The notes under the pieces were generated by a model, which worked only from the letters and a program-made list of their open reading frames with translations, did no database searches and was not told the DNA's origin. Positions 34,756-43,742 of a stretch of 64,000 nt of DNA are shown here, one piece after another (position 1 is the stretch's first letter; the number at the start of each line of letters is the position of its first letter). Origin of the DNA: Clostridia bacterium (lineage in GTDB: Bacteria > Bacillota > Clostridia > Oscillospirales > Acutalibacteraceae); contig CAAFVV010000042.1 of the NCBI GenBank assembly GCA_900766585.1, positions 45,187 to 109,186 of the forward strand, given 5' to 3'. The translations under genes and the position numbers were made by a program.

Positions 34756-36327
34756 TTATTCTACCGTTTCCAGATCCGTAATGGCCGCCTGGATAGCACT
34801 CTTGTACGCATCCAGTCCCGCCTGCACGGTGTACTTCTTGGTACGGATGTCATAGACCATGGAATTGATCAGATCATTAGCCGCCGTATAGCTGTAGGCA
34901 TTGATGCACTCCACATGCTTGGCCAGCTCCTGATACATCTTGAGGTGGTTGCCCTGCAGGAAGTCCACGATATCGTCACGGGTGGCGTTTTTCTTGCGGA
35001 CCTGCTCCACGGTCATGGCAGAGGTGTGGTTCTTGGACCAGAACGCCATGGCGTCCTGCATGACCAGCACAACATCCGCCGGATTCTTGACATGCTTTTG
35101 CACCATCAGCATGTTCTGCTGCGTAAAGGTGGCAGAGACATAGTTCTTCGCCTTGGGACCCTTGGGCAGATAGACCCAGCCGATCTCATCCCAGCTCATG
35201 CCGGTCTCCTCCGCCAGCCAGGGTCCGTAGCCGGAACCATAGGTAAACATGGCCGCCTTGCCTGTCGCCATGGCGTGGAAGGCATCCTGCATCCCCAGCT
35301 CGGCATACTGCTCGGGCGTCGGGATGATCTGCTCGTCATACAGACCCTGCACAAAGTTCAGTGCCTCTTTGGCATTGGCGCTGTCCATCGCAAATTTGCC
35401 GTGGCCGGAGGACATATCAATGACCTGGGCATTATTCGTCAGAACAAACTGCAGATAGGGGTTCTCGCAGGTAAATCCAAACTGGTTGGGCTGACCGTCA
35501 TTGTCGGTGTCCTTGGTCAGGCTCTTGGCAAAGCTCTTGAACGTGTTCCAGTTCCAGGTGCCTTTGTCCACATACGTCCAGGGGTCGGGCAGATTGGCGT
35601 TTTTGACCAACGTTTTGTTGTAATATACGCCCATATCGCCGCCGAGACCCACAGGCAGGGCATACCGCTTGCCCTCATACTCGCCGACACCCTGCATTAC
35701 CGAGCCGTTCCAGACGCCGTCGTTGAAGTTGTAATAATCGCTCAGGCAGAGATAATAGCCGCTCAGGCACTGCTTGGGCACAACATGATAGCCCTCCACC
35801 AGGGTAACATCCCATGTGGCGGTGCCGGACATGGCATCCTGCTCTACCTGAGCAATGAGGTCAAGGATCGGAACTGTGACAATGCGGAATTTGCAGTTAT
35901 ACTTTTTCGCTATTTCCCGGATGGAATCAGCGTAGATGCCTTCCGCCGAATCGGTGAACACCGAGGCGGAGGAATCGCCGAAAAGCGCGATAGTAATGAT
36001 GCGGCCCTTGAGATCCTTTTTGCCCGAAGAGGAGTTCCCGGAAGAGCTCTGCTTCTTGGTCGTCGACACGGTGTTGGACTTGGTGGCGCCGTCGGAAACG
36101 GCACTGTCTCCGCCGCTGACATCCTCACCGGTCGAGTCGTCCCCCGAGCTATCCTCATCGCCGCCGATAATGGCCTCCGGCAGTGTGGTGGTCGTTGTGC
36201 CGTCAGACGAGGACTCCCCCGCCCCGCTCTCCTCTGCCGGATCCTTGCTGCAAGCTGCCGTCATACCGACCAACAGCAGTATAGACAGCAGCAATGCGGC
36301 TGCACGCAGCCAGGTTTTCTTTGTCAT
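34756..36327 (-). CDS. Extracellular solute-binding lipoprotein
   Basis: A 523-residue lipoprotein (lipid Cys at 26, MTAAC), then a Ser/Asp/Thr-rich spacer to about 105 before the binding domain. Motifs fit sugar-binding proteins of the CUT1 group: GTATWDVTLVEGYHVVPKQC, GKRYALPVGLGGDMGVYYNK, NLPDPWTYVDKGTWNWNTF, GKAAMFTYGSGYGPWL. It would capture a sugar outside the cell and hand it to one of the two permease pairs. It is separated from the fusion binding protein by two hairpins, a layout often giving more binding protein than permease. Which permease pair it serves cannot be told. ACAGGAGGTTAGCAAC precedes the ATG. Confidence 0.88.
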   Translation of the reverse strand: MTKKTWLRAAALLLSILLLVGMTAACSKDPAEESGAGESSSDGTTTTTLPEAIIGGDEDSSGDDSTGEDVSGGDSAVSDGATKSNTVSTTKKQSSSGNSSSGKKDLKGRIITIALFGDSSASVFTDSAEGIYADSIREIAKKYNCKFRIVTVPILDLIAQVEQDAMSGTATWDVTLVEGYHVVPKQCLSGYYLCLSDYYNFNDGVWNGSVMQGVGEYEGKRYALPVGLGGDMGVYYNKTLVKNANLPDPWTYVDKGTWNWNTFKSFAKSLTKDTDNDGQPNQFGFTCENPYLQFVLTNNAQVIDMSSGHGKFAMDSANAKEALNFVQGLYDEQIIPTPEQYAELGMQDAFHAMATGKAAMFTYGSGYGPWLAEETGMSWDEIGWVYLPKGPKAKNYVSATFTQQNMLMVQKHVKNPADVVLVMQDAMAFWSKNHTSAMTVEQVRKKNATRDDIVDFLQGNHLKMYQELAKHVECINAYSYTAANDLINSMVYDIRTKKYTVQAGLDAYKSAIQAAITDLETVE

Positions 36328-36427
36328 GTTGCTAACCTCCTGTTGTTATTTTGAAACCGCCTTCCATAAAAAGGTGGTCTTCGCACAAGATGTCCATTCT
36401 TCCTGCTTTACGAATCCGCCGGAAAAT

Positions 36428-37705
36428 TCACCAGACCGACGCTATGGGCTTATCCATGGACTTGAACTGCCGGATATAATCCACCGTCATATTCCAGTAC
36501 ATATACGGGTCCTCCGTCTTGCTCTCGTCCTTGTACCATTTGTCGCCCTCACGGGCATCGGCATCAGCCACCGCCGGAAAGACCGCGGTGCGCTCCGCGT
36601 ATTCGTTGAAGGAGTTGATGATGATGAAACGGGGACGCTCCGGCGCGCTGAGGAGCTTCCGCCAGAAAGACCTGTATGTCTCGCCGTAATTGCGGTTTAC
36701 CGGCGTATGCCCCGCACGGTTGTGCCAGCCGGGCATCACCACCGTCGTCTCGCCGTGCCACTGTACACCCTTGTTATATGCCCAGCCCCAATAGCCCGGC
36801 GTGGAGTTGTTGTCCGCCCAGCGGATGGTGAAGCGGGAGGCATAGGTCTTATCGCCGGTGTAGGCGTTCCACTTTGCCTCTGCGCCATCGCCGTATACCA
36901 CCAGCAGCGGTTTTCCCTCATAATAGTAATGGTACTTTTCGCCGCCGAAGTCACGACTGTTGTACCGCGTCCAGAGCTTTGCCGCCTCCTGCTCAATGGT
37001 GGCGGCGTCCTGCGACCATTGAATGCCGCCGATGGCGGAGCAGTAACGCACCGGCCGCGCGCCGGAATCGTTATACTTCTTTATGTATTTTGCCACAGCC
37101 AGCGACCGCTCGTTGATATACCCGCCGTCCACGTCGATATTGTTGGTCTGATCCATGATAATAAAGTCGATCTGCGCCTCCGACATCTTTTCCAGATGAA
37201 ACTGAATCACGTCGGAATTTTTGGAATCATAATACCCAAAGGTGCCGTCGGGCAGCAGGGGCTTAAAATCCAGCCCCCAGGCATTCCATGTATCCAGCCG
37301 GCCGCTGGAGGATCCGGCTACCGTATACCCGTACCAGGTGCTGTACCAGATGCCGATGTCGGTAGGCTCCTCACCCGGCGCTGCGGTCGTCTGCGGTTTT
37401 GTGGTCGTCTGCCTTGTCGCAGCCGTCGTCGCGGCGGTGCCCGGGCGTCCCGACGTCCCGGAGGACGGCTTTGTGCTGCCGCGGGTCGCTGCCGTCTCTC
37501 CGGCTGATGTGGTATTCTGCGCCGTCTCCACCGTCACCGCCGCGTCACTTTCTCCCGGCGCTGCGGTCACAGCGGAGGACGCTGTGCTTTGCGGCATATC
37601 TGACACCTCCTCCGATATATCCGGCGCTGCCGTGCCGCAGCCCGCCAGCAGGATACAGCATATCCACAGTGCGGGCAGCACCCGCCGAATGGCAGATGTT
37701 TTCAT
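36428..37705 (-). CDS. GH99/GH71-like lipoprotein (endo-acting hydrolase-like)
   Basis: A 425-residue lipoprotein (lipid Cys at 23, LLAGC) with a Thr/Ala-rich spacer to about 108. The catalytic-like domain has DIGIWYSTWYGYTV at its start, QIDFIIMDQTNNID, YYYEGKPLLVVYGDG, RFTIRWADNNSTPGYWGW and FIIINSFNEYAERTAVFP. The NEYAE motif recalls the paired Glu (W-N-E-W-x-E) of GH99 endo-alpha-mannosidases. It lacks the ricin domain found in its two relatives at 18730 and 51557. Function by family: endo-cleavage of alpha-linked glycans outside the cell; this is a fold-level call only. It lies 20 bp after the clan GH-A gene and 100 bp before the binding lipoprotein. Confidence 0.7.
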   Translation of the reverse strand: MKTSAIRRVLPALWICCILLAGCGTAAPDISEEVSDMPQSTASSAVTAAPGESDAAVTVETAQNTTSAGETAATRGSTKPSSGTSGRPGTAATTAATRQTTTKPQTTAAPGEEPTDIGIWYSTWYGYTVAGSSSGRLDTWNAWGLDFKPLLPDGTFGYYDSKNSDVIQFHLEKMSEAQIDFIIMDQTNNIDVDGGYINERSLAVAKYIKKYNDSGARPVRYCSAIGGIQWSQDAATIEQEAAKLWTRYNSRDFGGEKYHYYYEGKPLLVVYGDGAEAKWNAYTGDKTYASRFTIRWADNNSTPGYWGWAYNKGVQWHGETTVVMPGWHNRAGHTPVNRNYGETYRSFWRKLLSAPERPRFIIINSFNEYAERTAVFPAVADADAREGDKWYKDESKTEDPYMYWNMTVDYIRQFKSMDKPIASVW

Positions 37706-37725
37706 GATACTCTCCCCTTGCCGCC

Positions 37726-39843
37726 TCAGCGGCGCCGATCACATTCTGCTTCGTCTTCATATACAACACGAAACAGACGTGTCTGATGCTTTTCCATCGA
37801 AAAATCCATAAAGTACCCGTTGACACGCATCGGCGTGCCGGTCAGCAGATCGGTCACCCGCATCGGCACTTTGGGAAAATACAGCCGTTTTTCCCCGGCA
37901 CTCACCGCGTGGATGCCCAGAAATTCTCCCCCGGCATAGGCGATATCGCCCGAACGGGTGTAAAGATGCACGCCGCTGTCTGTGGCTATTCGCCGCAAAA
38001 GCCCGCCCGGCAGCTCCGGCAGCAAACTGACGATCTCCGTCCATGTGTCATGCTCTTCTTCCGCCACACACGGCTCTCCCGTATCCGCCAGCACAGTCAG
38101 CACACGGCCGTGTACCGGAGCGGCAAAGCGCGGTGCCTCGGTGGGCGCGCCGGGAAACAGCGTCCCCTCGAACCGTCCCTGACAGGGGGGCTGTGCAGGG
38201 TCATACCGGCACCGTATATCGGATAATCCGCCGTCTTTTTTGTCTGTATCGGTAAACGACACGAACACCAGCGTCCGCCCGCCGCCCATCAGGCGGCGCA
38301 CGCCGCGACGCACCGTCTCCTCCGGACGAACCAGCCCGATCAGCAGTACCAGCTTGTATGCCTCCGGACAGAACTGCGGATCCGCCAGATCCTGTGCCAG
38401 AAACAGACCATAGGGTGCACCCATAAAGCCCAGTTCCCGGCGCTGATGATACAGCCAGCGATATACCACCGGCACATCCAGTCCCATCTGGCGGAATCCG
38501 GCTTCGTCGATCACCACCGCCACCTCCGGTGCAAAACCGGCGGCGGGGGGCGTTTCCGCCATCCACTGCTGCAGCTGTGTGAACAGTCCCATGTAAACGG
38601 GATCGTCAAACCAGCCGCCCCACATATCAAACCACCAGGCGCCGACGGGATAGGTCAGCAGCCGCGCCGCGGCCTTCTGCATCAGCGACAGCCCCATTTC
38701 CGGCGTTTGAGGTCCCCGCCAGACTCCGCTGTCGTACATCGCATTGTCCGGCGCACTGTTTGGCATCTGTTCCCGCAAAAGCGTGGTCTGATGCGTCCGC
38801 ACGTCATTTTCTATAAACCACAGCTTGCCATGCAGCAGCGCAGAGTCCACCGGCGCCATAAACGGCCAGTCAATCCCGGGGCTGCGGCAATCTAAATAGC
38901 TGTGCGGGCTGGCAAAAAAGTCGATCTCCGGAACGGTCAGCAGCCGGTGCAGCGCGTGATGGCCCACATCCTCATTGGGGATCTCCGCCGTATAGCCGTA
39001 AAAAGCACCAGCCAGGCAATCGGGCTTCTGCTCCTTGACCGCCCGGCAGAGGTACGCTATGCTGTCGGCGACCGCGGCGTTATGAAAGGTATAGTAGTCG
39101 ATCACCGCCTGTTCCCGCGCCGGATCGCGAAGTACGCCGTTTAGCGCGTACCGTCTCGCAGAGGGACGGGGAACCGACGCCGTGCGCCAGGTTACCGGGC
39201 GTCCCCACGCCCGGGACAACACCTCTTCCGAGCCGTATTTTTGTGCTAAAAAGTCAGCAAACGCCTCCCGTGCCACGGTGGAATAATCCCCCATCTGCTC
39301 TGGAAAGCGGCGGTGATACGCCCATTCCTCGGTGCCGCCGGCAGCCACCTGATACCCGATGACCCGCTCGGCAAACGGAGACTGCTCAATATGGGCAATC
39401 AGCGCCTGCAGTACGGCGGCGGCATCCTGCCGCCAGCGGGCAGAGGAAAAGGACTGGCGCAGCGGCTCGCCGCGCACATCCCGGCACAGCTCATCCGGGC
39501 ACTGCTGTTCCCACCACCGCGGCACATCCAGATAGACACGCGGGAGGGCATAAACCGCCTCGCCGGGAGGCAGAATGGTTTCCAGCACCTTGTCCACCGG
39601 TGTAAAATCATAGGTGTCCGGTCCGAGCCAGAAGCCGGAAGAAAAGGGGCGTATACCGCTGAAGCTGTTGATCCCCTGATCACCGGCATAAAAGCCGCAG
39701 CCGAACAAGCGGCAGCCTGCGCGGCGGAAAGCGGCATACTGCGCCGCGTCCGGCCGGTAGGTGACATAGGCGAGCGGCGGCAGCCACTCGCCGTTTACAC
39801 ACAGGCAGGGACGTCCGCTTTTCCGGTCTATCACACAATTCAC
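37726..39843 (-). CDS. Clan GH-A hydrolase, beta-galactosidase (GH42)-like
   Basis: About 705 residues, no signal peptide. A TIM barrel at the start (LPPLAYVTYRP, YALPRVYLDVPRWWEQQ, ERVIGYQVAAGGTEEWAYH) is followed by a Rossmann-like middle domain (EVAVVIDEAGFRQMGLDVPV, YKLVLLIGLVR) as in GH42 trimerisation domains. Likely acid/base is the Glu in GGTEEW (about 172-173), and nucleophile the Glu in LWFIENDVRTH (about 345). I chose GTG 39843 because TGGAGG lies eight bases upstream; an upstream GTG at 39909 has no ribosome site. The protein could hydrolyse beta-galactosides or related sugars after import; the substrate is not certain. Confidence 0.7.
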   Translation of the reverse strand: MNCVIDRKSGRPCLCVNGEWLPPLAYVTYRPDAAQYAAFRRAGCRLFGCGFYAGDQGINSFSGIRPFSSGFWLGPDTYDFTPVDKVLETILPPGEAVYALPRVYLDVPRWWEQQCPDELCRDVRGEPLRQSFSSARWRQDAAAVLQALIAHIEQSPFAERVIGYQVAAGGTEEWAYHRRFPEQMGDYSTVAREAFADFLAQKYGSEEVLSRAWGRPVTWRTASVPRPSARRYALNGVLRDPAREQAVIDYYTFHNAAVADSIAYLCRAVKEQKPDCLAGAFYGYTAEIPNEDVGHHALHRLLTVPEIDFFASPHSYLDCRSPGIDWPFMAPVDSALLHGKLWFIENDVRTHQTTLLREQMPNSAPDNAMYDSGVWRGPQTPEMGLSLMQKAAARLLTYPVGAWWFDMWGGWFDDPVYMGLFTQLQQWMAETPPAAGFAPEVAVVIDEAGFRQMGLDVPVVYRWLYHQRRELGFMGAPYGLFLAQDLADPQFCPEAYKLVLLIGLVRPEETVRRGVRRLMGGGRTLVFVSFTDTDKKDGGLSDIRCRYDPAQPPCQGRFEGTLFPGAPTEAPRFAAPVHGRVLTVLADTGEPCVAEEEHDTWTEIVSLLPELPGGLLRRIATDSGVHLYTRSGDIAYAGGEFLGIHAVSAGEKRLYFPKVPMRVTDLLTGTPMRVNGYFMDFSMEKHQTRLFRVVYEDEAECDRRR

Positions 39844-39970
39844 TGTGCTTGCCTCCACATGATCGTCGCTGAAAACGGTATTTCCGGACAGCCGCCGCGT
39901 GCGGATCACACCCGCAGCGGCTGTCCGGTGTCAATGTTCAGAAAATAGGTCTGTCCGTGTTTTTCCCGTT

Positions 39971-42900
39971 TCAGTTCTCGCGCTTTTTGCGGGAAACCAC
40001 CAGCACCGCACCGGTGCACACCGCCAGCAGAACGATGGGCGTCACCACGCTCACACCGGTGTTGGGGCTGTCGGGCGATTCGCCGGACACGGCGTCGCTG
40101 TCGTCGTCAAAGCCAAACTCCAGGTCGGTGGGCTTTGTGGTTGTGGGCCGCGTGGTGGTCGTCGTAGCGGGCAGGTCTCCGGGGTTGAAGCCGTCGCCCT
40201 TGACCTTCAGGTAATCCTCGAAGCTCAGCGCGCCCTCAACAGGCATCTCGGAATTGGTCACCAGCGCGATATCGTCCACGATCATCGTGCCGTCGATATT
40301 GCCGTTGGTGGAATCCGTCAGGAGCCAGCCGAAGCCGAAGGGAACATTCTCAAAGCGGCAGGATTCCGGCACCGGGAAACGCACAAAGCCCGTATAGCCC
40401 GCCGGAATGATCGCGCCCTGCGAACCGACCTCGGCCTCGACCCAGTTGCCGTTCTCATCCTGATACAGCGCCTCATACAGCGCACCGCTCACGGAGACCA
40501 GCGCGCCGGTATTGCCCTGAATCAAAATGTATTTCTTCCAGAACGCTCCGGGATCCACGGTATCCCAGCCTTCAAAATGATCCACCATCCAGTTGAACCA
40601 CGACGGGGTGGAGAAGGAGGCGCCGATCTGTCCCTGAAGCTGGATTTCCGTTTCGCCGCTCCAGTTTACATACATCTGCACATAATCCGCATCGCGCGTA
40701 TTGCCCAGCGGCGTGGTGATCAGCGTCTTTTGGAAAGAGTTGTTGGGATCGCCGAACAGCATCTGCTTCACAGCCGCCGAGTTGTTGGCGGTATTCTCGC
40801 AGGGGAACCAGTCCGCGCCGCCAAGGAAGGTGTATTCCACACCCTTGATCGTGTCGGCGGTCTTGGTGGTATCCTCAAAATTCTCGATCACCCGGACGTA
40901 ATCCTTCGCCTTGGGGGACACCCATCCACCGACCTTCACGGTCGCTGAGGCGCCCGCCGGGTAGGGAGCAGCCGCTTTCGCACGCACCTGATAAATGCCG
41001 GGAGCCAGACCGGTAACGGTCGTCGCACCCTCAGCCACCGCCGTCCACTCGCCGCCGGAAAGGCAATACTCCATGGTATCGTTCACGCCGGAAATGGTGC
41101 CGTCATTGTTATCGCGGGTGGTGCAGGCGGTGGCGGACAGCCCCGTGGGAGCCTCCGGCGCCGGGTACAGGTTCGCCGCCTTGTTGATGGTGGCGTTCAC
41201 GTTGGCAATGACCATCGTCTTGCCGGCATAATCGGTAAACTTGATCTCACCGTCAGCCGAACCGGCATCCATCAGCAGCGCAAAGCCGCTGCTCATACGA
41301 TGTGAGCCGTCGGCATAGGCGCGCTCCGAAATGCCAAGCGGCAGCTTGACCTCGCCGTCAAAGCCAGCGGGAATGGTCAGCACCGGCGCCTGACCGCACC
41401 CGGTCAGATTGGTCGTATCCGCAGCCACCCATTCTTCGCTGCCCGCCGCCTTCACATAGAAGGGGTTTGCGTTGAAGTCATGCGCCAGCGTCCACAGGCA
41501 GCCCGGGTGGGCGTTCCAGAACTCAATATCCGTCTCAATGAGGCCCTCGTTATCATTGGTGGTCTCCGCCGCTTTGGCAGAGGCTCCGTAGAACGTAAGC
41601 GGAAGGCCGGTATTATTTTTCAGCGAGAACGTGATCTCCTCTGTATAGTACAGATCCAGCGGCTCCGCAAAGCTGTACAGCATCTTCTCGAGACCGTTGG
41701 TAACCTCGCCGAAGGTGATGGTGCCGTCCTTGGCGTAGGTCATGTTGTGGAACTTGTATTCCACCGACCGCCAGGAGCCTGCCAGATAATCCGCAGCGCG
41801 CACCATGGTGATATTTTTGATGGTAAAGGACTTGCCGGCATAGGCGCTCTTGTCCGGGGTGTTGGTGCCGTCTTTATAGCCCACGCCCAGCATCAGCGCC
41901 ATACCCTTGGCATAGCGGTGACCGCCGTTCTTTATCTGGTCGCCGTCCGCCAGCGGTAGGCTGACATAGCCCTCAAAGCCGGCAGGAATGGTCAGCACAG
42001 AGCTGCCGGTTCCGCCGTATGCCGTCGTGTCGGCATTGGCCCACGCATCCGCTCCCAGCGCCTTGACCTGCGCGGGATGGGTACCAAAGTTGTGCGCCAG
42101 CGCCCAGAGAGCGCCCTGATACTTGGTCAGATATTCCGGATTGTCGATGTATTTCTCGTTGGCGGGATCACCAACAGCCGCGGAAACCGCCATATCATAG
42201 AACGCCAGCGGCAGACCGGTATCGTTCTTGATATAGAAATTCACGGACTGTACGGTATAGAGGTCGATCTCCTCATTAAACTGATAATACATCTTATTGA
42301 GGTTATCCGTGACCTCTTCACCGGCGGTGATGACGCCGTTCTCGCCATAGGTAAAGTTGAAGAACCCGTACTCCACAGAGCTCCAGGAGCCGAGCACCTC
42401 CGTAGCCACCGGCTCGGTCACCGTCGCCAGATCGTCCAGCCAGATCGTCGGCTTGGAATCATTGGGGACAACGATGCCCAGAGCGAAATTGCTCAGAGCG
42501 CTGAGATGCTCCGGCGCATTTTTTTTGAAGTGCTCACTGTTGAGCACGATACGGACCTGCCCCTCATAATTGCCGGGCACCACCATGGCGGGAGAAGCCC
42601 AGAGCTTTCTCCAGACCTTGCCGTCGGCATCGGTGACATCATTGCTGTCCGCGTCGGGCTTAATCACCGTGGCGGGCACCCATGCGCCGTCCTTTTGAAT
42701 GTACATGGTGCCGGACTCGGTATTGGTGTCGTCCTGACCGTTGGTAAGGCACAGACGCGCCCATGTGAAGGCAAAAGGCTCAGAGCTTGTGTTTTTCACA
42801 TACATCTGGATCGCCGTCACATCAGTGAAGTCATTGCTGTCCGCCGGGATCGGGATCATCATCTGAGAGACGGGATCACCGTTGTTGTAGCCCGCGACCT

Positions 42901-43138
42901 CCACCTTGGTCATGCCGTTCTCTACAACAGGATCTTTCACGCCGATCAGATTCAGACCGCCGCTCTTGTTGATCATAATAGGAGTCGACGTACTGTCATT
43001 GATCACCTTGATCACCGTGTCGCCGGTGGGCACCTGTTCCGCCGTCGCTGCAGTAGCCAGCAAGCCGGTCAGGCTGAACACACTCACAAGCGAAAGCAAC
43101 AGCGCGGCAACCAAAAGGATGCTGAGATGTTTTTTCAT
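39971..43138 (-). CDS. Wall-anchored surface protein with tandem repeat domains and SPNTG sorting signal
   Basis: A 1055-residue secreted protein. The signal peptide ends near residue 33 (LLATAATA). A first beta-rich domain spans about 35-245 and two related domains follow (about 250-450 starting GSWSSVEYGFFNFTYG, and 457-655 starting GSWRSVEYKFHNMTYA). Next is a short fibronectin-like part (about 665-740) and a last beta-rich domain (about 755-1000). The C-terminus has a Thr-rich linker, the sorting motif SPNTG, a hydrophobic helix (VVTPIVLLAVCTGAVLVV) and RKKREN, i.e. a sortase substrate with an LPXTG variant. It is probably a glycan-binding protein displayed on the wall. First gene of the large operon; GGAGGTATCCAC precedes the ATG. 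Confidence 0.8.
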   Translation of the reverse strand: MKKHLSILLVAALLLSLVSVFSLTGLLATAATAEQVPTGDTVIKVINDSTSTPIMINKSGGLNLIGVKDPVVENGMTKVEVAGYNNGDPVSQMMIPIPADSNDFTDVTAIQMYVKNTSSEPFAFTWARLCLTNGQDDTNTESGTMYIQKDGAWVPATVIKPDADSNDVTDADGKVWRKLWASPAMVVPGNYEGQVRIVLNSEHFKKNAPEHLSALSNFALGIVVPNDSKPTIWLDDLATVTEPVATEVLGSWSSVEYGFFNFTYGENGVITAGEEVTDNLNKMYYQFNEEIDLYTVQSVNFYIKNDTGLPLAFYDMAVSAAVGDPANEKYIDNPEYLTKYQGALWALAHNFGTHPAQVKALGADAWANADTTAYGGTGSSVLTIPAGFEGYVSLPLADGDQIKNGGHRYAKGMALMLGVGYKDGTNTPDKSAYAGKSFTIKNITMVRAADYLAGSWRSVEYKFHNMTYAKDGTITFGEVTNGLEKMLYSFAEPLDLYYTEEITFSLKNNTGLPLTFYGASAKAAETTNDNEGLIETDIEFWNAHPGCLWTLAHDFNANPFYVKAAGSEEWVAADTTNLTGCGQAPVLTIPAGFDGEVKLPLGISERAYADGSHRMSSGFALLMDAGSADGEIKFTDYAGKTMVIANVNATINKAANLYPAPEAPTGLSATACTTRDNNDGTISGVNDTMEYCLSGGEWTAVAEGATTVTGLAPGIYQVRAKAAAPYPAGASATVKVGGWVSPKAKDYVRVIENFEDTTKTADTIKGVEYTFLGGADWFPCENTANNSAAVKQMLFGDPNNSFQKTLITTPLGNTRDADYVQMYVNWSGETEIQLQGQIGASFSTPSWFNWMVDHFEGWDTVDPGAFWKKYILIQGNTGALVSVSGALYEALYQDENGNWVEAEVGSQGAIIPAGYTGFVRFPVPESCRFENVPFGFGWLLTDSTNGNIDGTMIVDDIALVTNSEMPVEGALSFEDYLKVKGDGFNPGDLPATTTTTRPTTTKPTDLEFGFDDDSDAVSGESPDSPNTGVSVVTPIVLLAVCTGAVLVVSRKKREN

Positions 43139-43180
43139 GTGGATACCTCCAATTTACAATATTTTGCCCTCCGTAAGATT

Positions 43181-43209
43181 ACTATACCACCACGCAAGAC
43201 GTATGTCAA
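43181..43209 (-). promoter_or_regulatory. Sigma-A promoter of the large leftward glycan operon
   Basis: Minus strand TTGACA (43209-43204), 17-bp spacer, TATAGT (43186-43181). It is the only strong leftward promoter I find between 43.2 and 16 kb. Confidence 0.85.
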
Positions 43210-43608
43210 CACTTTTTCTGCATTTTATCTCGAAGAGAATCAATGATTTGTACATTACGTCCTACCGCCCCGACAGTACAAATTGCATATTTTACATATA
43301 TATATTCCAACATACAATTGTTTTATCTTCATTTTTGTTACAATTCCATGCATATCGACAGATTTTTCGCAAAAAGGGTTAATTTTTGACGAAACAGCAA
43401 AATTATATTTAATATTTTACCCATTCGCGATTTTTCACCGAAATCCTACCTCACAGCGATAAAAAAACAGCGAAACACCGGCGAAAGCAGCTACATGCAC
43501 CCACACACAAAGGGATCGCATATCCACCGCGAACACGTCAAGTCTGCACCCGCTACCGATATGGGTAATTATTTTCAAAGCACGCGCTTCCTACACAATA
43601 TTTTCGCC

Positions 43609-43637
43609 TTGACCTTTCCGTGCGGGAATTTTATAAT
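43609..43637 (+). promoter_or_regulatory. Sigma-A promoter of the GH78-like gene
   Basis: TTGACC (43609-43614), 17-bp spacer, TATAAT (43632-43637). A 9-bp direct repeat CCTTGACCT (43607-43615 and 43640-43648) covers the -35 and the region just after the -10, a candidate repressor site. Confidence 0.8.
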
Positions 43638-43742
43638 GACCTTGACCTCTGCGGGTTTTGCGCCGTTGTTTCGGCGACACTTCGCCGGGTCGGTATAAGT
43701 ATAGTATAGATAAAAGTACAGTCAGGAAAAGAGGAATACATA

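Larger units (their letters stand above)
43139..43742. other. 604-bp divergent regulatory region
   Basis: No coding sequence is convincing here. It holds two divergent promoters, an inverted repeat ATTTGTAC (43246-43253) / GTACAAAT (43276-43283), boxes AATATTTTACCC (43411-43422) and GGGTAATTATTTTC (43563-43576) like those near the AraC gene, and a hairpin CGGCGA/TCGCCG (43672-43687) in the GH78-like leader. The 43.28-43.43 kb part is strikingly AT-rich compared with the genes. Confidence 0.7.
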
